In this document: positions 1 through 5,330 of the stretch, in pieces
How positions within the stretch are numbered: the first letter of the stretch is position 1
How the letters are laid out: each line of letters opens with the position of its first letter
Assembly (NCBI GenBank): GCA_902792495.1
Contig: CADBAC010000297.1
Span: 1 to 5,434, forward strand
Direction: 5' to 3'
DNA: 5,434 nucleotides
DNA from: Ruminococcus flavefaciens
GTDB taxonomy: Bacteria > Bacillota > Clostridia > Oscillospirales > Ruminococcaceae
Program-made: the position numbers and the translations under genes
Notes under the pieces: model-generated
Databases searched by the model: none
Seen by the model: only the letters and a program-made list of their open reading frames with translations
Told to the model about the DNA's origin: nothing

Positions 1-732
1 GATCTTATGCTGCAAACCGCTGCCGAGAAGCCGTCCGACTACAGAACCATCAGTGATATAGCTTCTGATAAGCGGAAGTATTGCTTTGTACTCATCGCTC
101 TGCACGATCTCATCTCTGAACCCGGGACCATCAAAAGAGAACACATTTACGAACTTGCTGCGGATCGATTCATCACACATCATCAGAGCGTAAACGGAAA
201 GATTACCGCCTTTTGAGTGGCCGCCAAGACGTATAGGACAATTAAGCCCGATGAAGTTGGAGTTTATATAATCCAGCGCCTGCGCCTGACTGCCTGTCTG
301 CTGAACATAGCTGAGCATCATGTCCTCTTTCCAGCCAACAAGTGAACCGTCAGTGCCACGGAATGCCACAAAAACGGAACCGTCCTCAGGGAAACAGGTT
401 ATCGCAGAAAACTGCATATCCTCCTCGGTGCTGACAATGTTCCTGTAGCCCGATATAAGCATACTGCCAAATCTTCGGGAGCGAGCCATTTCCGCAAAAA
501 GCTCGCTGTCCTGATCGAAGGTGATTATCCTTTCGCCTTCGGGAACAAGCTTGCAATCGAATCTGCTGAATGCCTCGGCCACGGTAATTTTATCGCTGAG
601 GGATTCGGAGACGCAGTTATCCAGCTTGATGTACTCGAACTGGCATAGAATCAGAGCGTCTACTTCATTGAATGGGTCAACGGAGAAAGGGATATCCCCT
701 CTCCACTTTAAATAATCGATAATATTAGCCAT
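1..732 (-). CDS. DUF2974 (Mbeg1-like) alpha/beta-hydrolase fold protein, C-terminus cut off
   Basis: Open for 244 codons from ATG at 732 and runs off the left edge, so the C-terminus is missing. The start opens with MANIIDYLKWRGDIPFS and is followed by DPFNEVDALIL, which I recognise as the N-terminus of the DUF2974 family. Further on are a lipase-3-like VAFRGTDGSLVGWKEDM stretch (about residues 122-138), the nucleophile elbow LGGHSKGGNL with Ser173, and FDGPGF (residues 200-205). A GGAG ribosome-binding site lies 6 nt before the ATG. Known of the family: predicted serine-hydrolase or lipase fold, common in Firmicutes, biochemistry largely unknown. No signal peptide is visible, so a cytoplasmic location is inferred. 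It follows the GH9 gene on the same strand by 76 nt, with a terminator hairpin between, and has no clear promoter of its own. A cellulose-related role cannot be claimed. The catalytic His is probably in the missing part. Confidence 0.85.
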   Translation of the reverse strand, partial: MANIIDYLKWRGDIPFSVDPFNEVDALILCQFEYIKLDNCVSESLSDKITVAEAFSRFDCKLVPEGERIITFDQDSELFAEMARSRRFGSMLISGYRNIVSTEEDMQFSAITCFPEDGSVFVAFRGTDGSLVGWKEDMMLSYVQQTGSQAQALDYINSNFIGLNCPIRLGGHSKGGNLSVYALMMCDESIRSKFVNVFSFDGPGFRDEIVQSDEYKAILPLIRSYITDGSVVGRLLGSGLQHKI

Positions 733-754
733 ATTCTACTCCGTCTATGAAAGA

Positions 755-778
755 AAGAGGACGCCGAAGCGTCCTCTT
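755..778 (-). terminator. Intrinsic terminator hairpin after the GH9 gene
   Basis: A perfect 10-bp inverted repeat (AAGAGGACGC / GCGTCCTCTT) encloses a 4-nt loop. Read on the minus strand the loop is TTCG closed by a C-G pair, the very stable cUUCGg tetraloop, and it is followed by TCTTTC. It starts 31 nt after the GH9 stop codon and ends 22 nt before the ATG of the DUF2974 gene. The pyrimidine tail is interrupted, so partial read-through into the downstream gene is plausible. Confidence 0.8.
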
Positions 779-808
779 GAATCGTTTGTGCAATAATCAA
801 TCAGAAGA

Positions 809-3800
809 TTATGACTCAGGAAGCTCCTTGATGAGTTCGAGCTTATACTTCTGGATTGAGAGAGCGTCAGCATTTGTGATACCGTCGCCGTTCTTGTTAA
901 CGTCACCGTTCAGCTTGCCCTGAGCAGTAAGTGTATACTTGCTTGGGTTAGAAAGTGACTGCATGATGATAACAGCATCTGATACGTCTACAGCACCGTC
1001 GCAGTTAGCGTCACCCCAGAGAGTAACCTTATCATTGCCAGGTGTAGGTGTAGAAGAAGTTGTTGTAGTAACAACGCCCGGATTCTCAGTTGTTGTAGAT
1101 GTATTACCTGGAACAGGTGTAGGAATTGGCTTTACTTCCTTACCAGCTGCATCTTCCATGAATGAAACCATAGCAACGAGAGGAGCATTCCAGTTGATTG
1201 TAACCTCGTTAACAGACCAAGCTTCAGCACTATCAACATATGACTTCTGAGAAGCAACTGTACCTCTCTTGTAGCCAAGACCACCAACGTATGGATCCTG
1301 CATACCTGCACCAGGACCACCTGACAGAACACCTGCAGGAGCCATTGGGAAGTCAGGATCAACGTCATGTGACCACCATCTGTGGTGAGGATTTGTAAGG
1401 CAGTGTGAACCATAACCTGAAACGTAGCAGAAGTTAAGACCGTTACGTCCATAGAGATAGTCCATAGCTTCAGCAGCACCGTTGAGGTACTTGTCATCGC
1501 CTGATGCCCAGTAAGCATAAGCCATAACGAGAGCATTGTTGATTACGAATGAGTTTGAACCCCACTCATAACCCTCAACCTCGATAGGATTGCCGTTCTC
1601 ATCGTTACCGATGTTGTTAGGATCAGTAAATACAGAGCCCTGGTAAGGAATACCCATACCGTTGTGCTCGCTGTGCATATACTCAACGTAGTCGTCGCCG
1701 GCGCTGAGGATTGAAGCTGTAACAGACTCCTTATCTGCATCCTTAATACCACAATCAGGATTGAGGTAAAGTGACAGAGTACCGAGACCTGAAGTACAAC
1801 CCCAGTTGAATGAGCTGAATGAGCCCTTGTTTTCGCCGCCGCCGAGGTTTGTTGTAAGGCTGAATGCCTTATCCTTGCCTGTCATATCGTTAGTGTTCTT
1901 ATATTCCTTGATGTCGTTGTAGTACTCTTCGTCACCTGTTGTAATGAAGAGCTCACAACCAGCCCAGTAGAAGTCGTCGAGTACGTAAGTATCGCCGTAA
2001 GGACCACCGCCGATAGCCTGATCGAGAGGAGCGAACTGAGGATCTGTCTTCCAGATGTCCTCCTTAGCGTCTGTGATCTTGAACTTGTCGCCGGACTTCT
2101 TAACAGCGTCGTATGTCTTCTTAGCTACTTCGAGGCACTCCTCTGAGAACTTAGGATCGATATCCTTCCAGAGACGTGAAGCCTGTGCAGCACAAGCAGC
2201 AACGTTGAGTGTAGCAGCATACGTTGGAGGCTTAACGATACGAGTTGTCTTCCATTCCTTCTCATACTCCCAAGCCTTAGTAGCAAGACCTGTCCACTTA
2301 TGGTCGTGGAGCTTGTGGTAAACCATGCCTTCGCACTTCTTGCCCCAGAACGGATCATCGCTCTTAACGACGTAACCCTCTTCATCGATGACATAACCTT
2401 GCCGTCGTTGTACTTATCAGCTGTGCCCATTTTCTTTGCGAGCTCGTATGTGTTCTGGAGTGTCCATACAGAAATACCACCGTTAACAACGTACTTACCG
2501 TGGTCACCGGCATCGTACCAACCGCCGACACCGTCGACTGAATATGTCTTATCTCCGTCAAACTCGTTTGAATAGAACTTAACCCACTTAGGCTGAACAT
2601 AAGCATCATCTGTTGTATGACCAGCTGGATGAGCGAGTGATTCCTTATCGCCGGATGTGATATACTTAGACTCTATCGGAATACCTGAACGGTTCTGGTA
2701 GTAGTAGTTTACAGCATTAGCGAGCATTGCGTCATCATAGATGTTCTCATCGATTCTGAACTCGAATGACTCGTTCATTGTGTAAGTCTTCTTAGTCTTC
2801 CAGTTTGTCCACTCAAGCTTATCGCCGTTAGCCTTTGTATCCCAAGCACCATCGAGATTGAAGCAAGCTGTGCCTGAAACGCCAACTGAATCCTTTACGA
2901 AGATCTTGTACTTACCGGGAGTTGTAACTTCTGAGAAGTCAAGGATCTGAACGTACTTACCGCTGTCCTTAACCTTAGTACCGTACTTATTTGTAGTTGT
3001 TTCGCCGTTACCTGAATCAGGATCTTCAAGAACGCTTGAAGCTGTACCTGTGTAAACAGCCTTACCTGAAGAATCTCTTACCTCGAACTCACAAGGTGAT
3101 GAGTTATCTGTTACGTAAGAAGCTCTCTTCTGGAGCTGTGGATAGTAACCAACCTGGTTAACACGAACGTTGGATCTTGGACGAACAACGCCGAATTCGT
3201 TAGATGTATCGAAGTCGCCTTCGCTGCCTGTGTTATCGATAAGTGAAAGATTATCGAAAGTCAGGTGTGAGCCGGTTGGCATACCTGTATCATTACCATC
3301 GTACATACCGTGGTTGTCTGAGTAGTGGAAAGCCCACTCACTAGGACCTTCAGGAGCCTGTGACATTGTCCATGTATCTTTGAAGTGGAACTTCTCGCCT
3401 GCCTTGATAGCATATGGCTTCCACTCCTGACCTGCCATGTTGTGCCAGTATTCCTTCTTACCGCTGTAGTCACCAACCTTAGCGTAGATGTAACCATCAG
3501 CATCAGCTTCGATATCACCGCTGATTGTGTATTCATGTCCCTTGATGAGTTTCAGACCTCTGTGACGGAACTGAAGATCCCAACGACCCTCAGGACCAGT
3601 TTCACTATTTTCGATAGTTACAACGTACTTGCCATCCTTGATCTCGAAAGACTGCTTAGCAGGCTGAGATTCACAAGTATGCCAAGGCAGTGATGTACCG
3701 TCGTCGAAGTCACCATTACCAAGAACCTGACCAGCGTTAACAGTCATAGGAGCAACTGCTGCTACAGAAGAAGCGAGCATAGCTGCAGACATAAGGCTGC

Positions 3801-3831
3801 TAATAGCTGCTTTAGAAATTTTCTTGTGCAT
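809..3831 (-). CDS. Cellulosomal GH9 cellulase: signal peptide-CBM4-Ig-GH9-dockerin, frameshifted near 2398
   Basis: Secreted beta-1,4-glucanase expected to hydrolyse cellulose while attached to a scaffoldin. Residues 1-33 are a signal peptide, with cleavage predicted after VNA. Residues 35-200 resemble CBM4 (starts GNGDFDDG, ends FDNLSLID). Residues 221-327 are the Ig-like CelD_N domain (VRVNQVGYYP). GH9 runs from about 355 to 895: GGWYDAGDHGKYV with the two family Asp residues D440 and D443, NPHHR (814-818), and VNEVTINWNAPLV with the acid Glu876. A P/T-rich linker precedes the dockerin (935-1007), which has calcium loops DANCDGAVDVSD and DVNKNGDGITNAD. The start at 3831 has a strong AGGGAGG 9 nt upstream and begins the signal peptide. 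The frame breaks after Lys478 (position 2398): the downstream frame begins one base early and gives GYVIDEEGYVVKSDDPFWG. The family's NGxPDxLDE segment is missing there. Restored length is about 1007 residues. The domain order matches CbhA/CelK-type GH9 enzymes. Confidence 0.9.
812..1027 (-). repeat. Dockerin-coding direct repeat, copy 1
   Basis: These 72 codons (VTLWGD to ELPES) have the same length as the dockerin at 4203-4418, with no gap. I count 61 of 72 identical residues by eye. Both lie on the minus strand at the 3' end of their genes. The DNA is also closely similar, so this forms a direct repeat 3.4 kb apart. It is a protein-domain repeat, not a mobile element. Confidence 0.85.
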
Positions 3832-3840
3832 TTTAAATAC

Positions 3841-3847
3841 CCTCCCT
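3841..3847 (-). promoter_or_regulatory. Ribosome-binding site of the GH9 gene
   Basis: AGGGAGG on the minus strand, 9 nt before the ATG at 3831. It decides the start: upstream in-frame GTG codons lack such a site and would bury the signal peptide. Confidence 0.85.
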
Positions 3848-3876
3848 GAAAATTTTAAATATAAATGATTTGATAA

Positions 3877-3900
3877 CGCAATGCCAGTGCAAACATTGCG
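3877..3900 (-). promoter_or_regulatory. Stem-loop in the GH9 leader
   Basis: A perfect 7-bp inverted repeat CGCAATG / CATTGCG has a 10-nt loop (TTTGCACTGG on the minus strand). It lies in the predicted 5' leader, 46 nt upstream of the ATG and 29 nt before the ribosome-binding site. It has no U-tract, so it is not a terminator. It could stabilise the mRNA or be a DNA operator; I do not recognise a known riboswitch. Confidence 0.45.
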
Positions 3901-3981
3901 GTTATACCATGATAAATTTGCGTAAGCGATGAGATACGAAGTTCTTATATGAACCTGCACCGCCCCTCACTCATCACTAAT

Positions 3982-4010
3982 ATTATATTATATCGGGCTT
4001 AAAAAGTAAA
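3982..4010 (-). promoter_or_regulatory. Sigma70-type promoter of the GH9 gene
   Basis: On the minus strand, TTTACT (4010-4005, four of six to TTGACA) is followed by exactly 17 nt and then a perfect TATAAT (3987-3982). A second overlapping TATAAT lies at 3992-3987, giving two registers for the -10. The predicted start of transcription is near 3975, which leaves a leader of about 144 nt. The spacer contains CGGGCTTAAA (plus strand, 3994-4003), whose inverted copy lies at 4146-4155. Confidence 0.7.
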
Positions 4011-4021
4011 TAGTTTTCTTG

Positions 4022-4056
4022 AAATTCGTGCATTTTCCTAATGACAGCACGAATTT
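4022..4056. promoter_or_regulatory. Operator-like palindrome upstream of the GH9 promoter
   Basis: A perfect 10-bp inverted repeat, AAATTCGTGC (4022-4031) and GCACGAATTT (4047-4056), is separated by 15 nt. Its near edge is 11 bp upstream of the -35 box, a usual place for an activator site. The half-sites start about 25 bp apart, somewhat over two helical turns. A further GTGCATTT half-motif follows at 4060-4067, repeating the GTGCATTT at 4028-4035. On the plus strand the palindrome runs into six Ts (4054-4059), so a weak terminator-like hairpin is the alternative reading, but no gene ends there on that strand. Confidence 0.45.
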
Positions 4057-4104
4057 TTTGTGCATTTCATCAGATTTTCACTTTAATCACTGTTTGACCA
4101 CGAT

Positions 4105-4134
4105 TAAATAATGTACGAATTATGAATTAGTCAA
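4105..4134 (-). promoter_or_regulatory. Possible second, upstream promoter for the GH9 gene
   Basis: On the minus strand, TTGACT (4134-4129, five of six to TTGACA) is followed 18 nt later by TATTTA (4110-4105), a poor -10. It is directed at the GH9 gene. It is much weaker than the promoter at 3982-4010 and is reported only as a candidate. Confidence 0.25.
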
Positions 4135-4162
4135 CTTTTAATCTATTTAAGCCCGGTATACA

Positions 4163-4190
4163 GCAATTTTTGACTTGCTATTTTTAACTT
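4163..4190. repeat. Imperfect 14-bp tandem repeat just after the stop codon
   Basis: GCAATTTTTGACTT (4163-4176) and GCTATTTTTAACTT (4177-4190) agree at 12 of 14 positions and abut the TAA at 4191-4193. No convincing terminator follows this gene: the only hairpin is a 5-bp AGCAA/TTGCT stem on the minus strand. Transcription could therefore continue towards the GH9 gene. Confidence 0.4.
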
Positions 4191-5180
4191 TTACTTGTTA
4201 TAGCTCTCAGGCAGCTCATTGATAAGGTTGAGCTTGTACTTCTGGATAGAAAGCGCATCAGCACCTGTGATACCGTCACCGTTCTTGTTTACGTCGCCGT
4301 TTGCACTTCCTTCATCAGTAAGCTTGTACTTGCTTGGGTTAGCTAAAGACTGCATTATAATAACAGCGTCTGATACATCGACTGTCTTGTCGCAGTTAGC
4401 GTCTCCCCAAAGAGTAACACGGTCTGTGTTGCTGCCGCCCTGTCCAGAAGTAACTGTTGTTCCTTCTGTAGACTGTACAGTGACTGATGTTGTTGCAGTT
4501 GTTGTTGAAGAGCTTGTTGTTGCTGAAGTTGTTGTTGCTGAAGTTGTGACTGAAGGTGTTGGCTGTGGGTCTGTACTCCCTTTGCCATCCTTTGTATTCG
4601 GCTTTGGCACGAACTTGGTTCCGTCAGGTTCCTCGCCCCATGCAAGCTCGCCGTTTACATACATCGGGATGTGCTCGTTGATAGAGTCGGACTTCTTCAG
4701 GTCTGTAGCCTTGTCGAGACCGCCAAGGTATGACCAGTCGTTTGAAGTATCCCATGCGCCTGCAGGTGTTGACTGACCGTCAATAGCATCAGGGATAGAA
4801 ATTCTGAACTGAACCTCATCTCTGTGTTCGCTCTGGCCTGTTGGCTGGATAGCTCTGCCGTCCTCAAACTTGATGCGTGCGTAGTAAGTATTTCCTGTAG
4901 GATCTCCCTCATACTTGTAAGGACCTGTTACATCTGCGTAACCCTGTTCGCCTTCCTTGTACTGCTGAGACTTGCCTTCAACCTTGATATCGTCGAGGGT
5001 AGCGCCATTCTTGAGCTTTTCGCGGAATTCCGCACTCTTTGCGGCCAGGGCGGCATCGTCCAGGGCTTCCAGGGATTCACGTGCTGCATGAATCTTGGCG
5101 ATGACGGGCCTAAGCTGCTTTACCTTGCGTTCATGGGGCGTACCAAAGATCTTGTGGAGTACGGTATCGACTACGCTCAT
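4191..5180 (-). CDS. Chimeric frame: SecA N-terminus joined to CBM3c-linker-dockerin
   Basis: A 329-residue frame with two unrelated halves. Residues 1-64 are the SecA N-terminus. From about residue 66 it is the C-terminal part of a family 3c carbohydrate-binding module: YYARIKFEDGRAIQPTGQSE, EVQFRISIP, WDTSNDWSYLGG, then IPMYVNGELAWGEEP (171-185). A Ser/Thr-rich linker (about 205-245) and a dockerin (255-326) follow. The dockerin has loops DANCDKTVDVSD and DVNKNGDGITGAD and is 61/72 identical to that of the GH9 enzyme. CBM3c modules of this kind are known behind GH9 catalytic domains, where they help processive cellulose cleavage. The missing N-terminal part was therefore probably a GH9 domain and a signal peptide. 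The fusion has no signal peptide, so as written it could not reach a cellulosome. The CBM3c-dockerin half is certainly real coding sequence; the fusion is probably artificial. Confidence 0.85.
   Translation of the reverse strand: MSVVDTVLHKIFGTPHERKVKQLRPVIAKIHAARESLEALDDAALAAKSAEFREKLKNGATLDDIKVEGKSQQYKEGEQGYADVTGPYKYEGDPTGNTYYARIKFEDGRAIQPTGQSEHRDEVQFRISIPDAIDGQSTPAGAWDTSNDWSYLGGLDKATDLKKSDSINEHIPMYVNGELAWGEEPDGTKFVPKPNTKDGKGSTDPQPTPSVTTSATTTSATTSSSTTTATTSVTVQSTEGTTVTSGQGGSNTDRVTLWGDANCDKTVDVSDAVIIMQSLANPSKYKLTDEGSANGDVNKNGDGITGADALSIQKYKLNLINELPESYNK
4203..4418 (-). repeat. Dockerin-coding direct repeat, copy 2
   Basis: Partner of the repeat at 812-1027: 72 codons from VTLWGD to ELPES, collinear and without gaps. 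The protein continues three residues further (YNK) before the stop. Confidence 0.85.
4514..4543 (-). repeat. 15-bp tandem repeat in the Ser/Thr linker
   Basis: Two perfect adjacent 15-bp copies of TTGTTGTTGCTGAAG (plus strand) encode repeated S-A-T-T-T/S units on the minus strand, within a longer stretch of Thr codons. Replication slippage in multiples of 15 bp would alter linker length without breaking the frame. Confidence 0.7.
4986..4991. other. Probable chimera junction, at an EcoRV-type GATATC
   Basis: Protein similarity switches here from SecA (…KLKNGATLDDI) to the CBM3c side (KVEGKSQQ…). GATATC spans the codons for Asp64 and Ile65. To the right, base composition becomes more GC-rich with codons such as GCC, CTG and CGC; to the left it matches the dockerin genes. 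The palindrome would fit blunt-end joining of two fragments, but other GATATC sites occur in the window, so the mechanism is only inferred. The exact join could be a few codons either side. Confidence 0.65.
4989..5180 (-). pseudogene. secA: secA 5' fragment (first 64 codons)
   Basis: SecA is the ATPase motor of the general secretion pathway at the inner membrane. The fragment shows its N-terminal signature: HKIFGTPHERKVKQLRPV, then AAKSAEFREKLKNGATLDDI, which matches the family's usual T-x-E-F-[RK]-x-[RK]-L…GE-T-L-D-D pattern. The start at 5180 is preceded by AAGGA about 7 nt upstream. Full SecA proteins run to some 800-1000 residues, so over 90 percent is missing, including the Walker motifs. 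Base composition and the divergent GH74 neighbour suggest Fibrobacter, by inference. A weak promoter may lie upstream on the minus strand, but I cannot place it firmly. Confidence 0.8.
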
Positions 5181-5198
5181 TTCATTTCCTTATACTGC

Positions 5199-5216
5199 CG
5201 GGGGCCCTTGCCCGCG
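5199..5216 (-). promoter_or_regulatory. GC-rich hairpin in the secA leader
   Basis: CGGGGGC (5199-5205) and GCCCGCG (5210-5216) pair at six of seven positions around a 4-nt loop. It lies 18 nt upstream of the secA ATG and close to its ribosome-binding site, so it could affect translation initiation. There is no U-tract. It stands out as the most GC-rich spot in this intergenic region. Confidence 0.3.
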
Positions 5217-5279
5217 GACACTGTTAAAAATTACGGCGAAAAGATAGAAAAAGGTAAACAATCCTTTGCCCTAAAATGC

Positions 5280-5307
5280 TTGAAATTACAAGACAAATGG
5301 CTATATT
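5280..5307 (+). promoter_or_regulatory. Sigma70-type promoter of the GH74-like gene
   Basis: TTGAAA (5280-5285, five of six to TTGACA), a 16-nt spacer, then TATATT (5302-5307, five of six to TATAAT). The expected transcription start near 5314 gives a short leader of about 17 nt containing the ribosome-binding site. Confidence 0.55.
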
Positions 5308-5321
5308 TCTGCCAAATATAG
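5301..5321. promoter_or_regulatory. Palindrome overlapping the -10 of the GH74-like gene
   Basis: A perfect 8-bp inverted repeat CTATATTT / AAATATAG with a 5-nt centre (CTGCC) covers the -10 box and the expected transcription start, and touches the GGGAG ribosome-binding site at 5321-5325. Position and symmetry fit a repressor operator. An AT-rich chance dyad is the alternative. Confidence 0.4.
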
Positions 5322-5330
5322 GGAGTTTAT

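Larger units (their letters stand above)
3994..4155. repeat. Spaced inverted pair CGGGCTTAAA / TTTAAGCCCG
   Basis: CGGGCTTAAA at 3994-4003 and its exact reverse complement TTTAAGCCCG at 4146-4155 lie 142 bp apart. The first copy is inside the -35/-10 spacer of the GH9 promoter. The similarity continues weakly outward (TATATC against TATACC). It could be a pair of binding sites for one regulator; chance is possible in AT-rich DNA. Confidence 0.35.

Noticed and set aside
733..808. Promoter for the DUF2974 gene in the gap
   Set aside because: TTGATT near 795 on the minus strand has no acceptable -10 at 16-18 nt; the region is mostly the terminator.
939..1250. Open frame on the plus strand opposite the linker and dockerin, and similar long frames elsewhere (4219-4776, 4824-5321, 3385-3693)
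   Set aside because: They lie antisense to well-supported coding sequence, show repetitive Val-rich or unfamiliar protein, and have no ribosome-binding sites. They are shadow frames; the one at 4824-5321 also crosses the chimera junction.
2380..2405. Programmed -1 ribosomal frameshift in the GH9 gene
   Set aside because: No X XXY YYZ slippery heptamer occurs at AAGGTTATG, no downstream pseudoknot is evident, and a conserved motif is missing at the same place. A deletion or sequence error explains it better.
3832..3960. In-frame extension of the GH9 gene upstream to a GTG at 3960
   Set aside because: It would place 43 residues in front of a clear signal peptide, overlaps the predicted leader, and lacks a ribosome-binding site. 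ATG 3831 has AGGGAGG at good spacing.
4022..4059. Plus-strand intrinsic terminator (palindrome followed by six Ts)
   Set aside because: No plus-strand gene ends here and the loop is 15 nt with an AT-rich stem; a regulatory palindrome upstream of the minus-strand promoter fits better.
4485..4560. Repeated GTTGTTGCTGAA units as a CRISPR-like array
   Set aside because: The repeats are contiguous, in frame, and encode a Ser/Thr linker; there are no unique spacers.
5181..5260. Promoter for the secA fragment
   Set aside because: TTTACC with CGTAAT at 17 nt on the minus strand is possible, but the -10 is weak (four of six) and I could not separate it from background.
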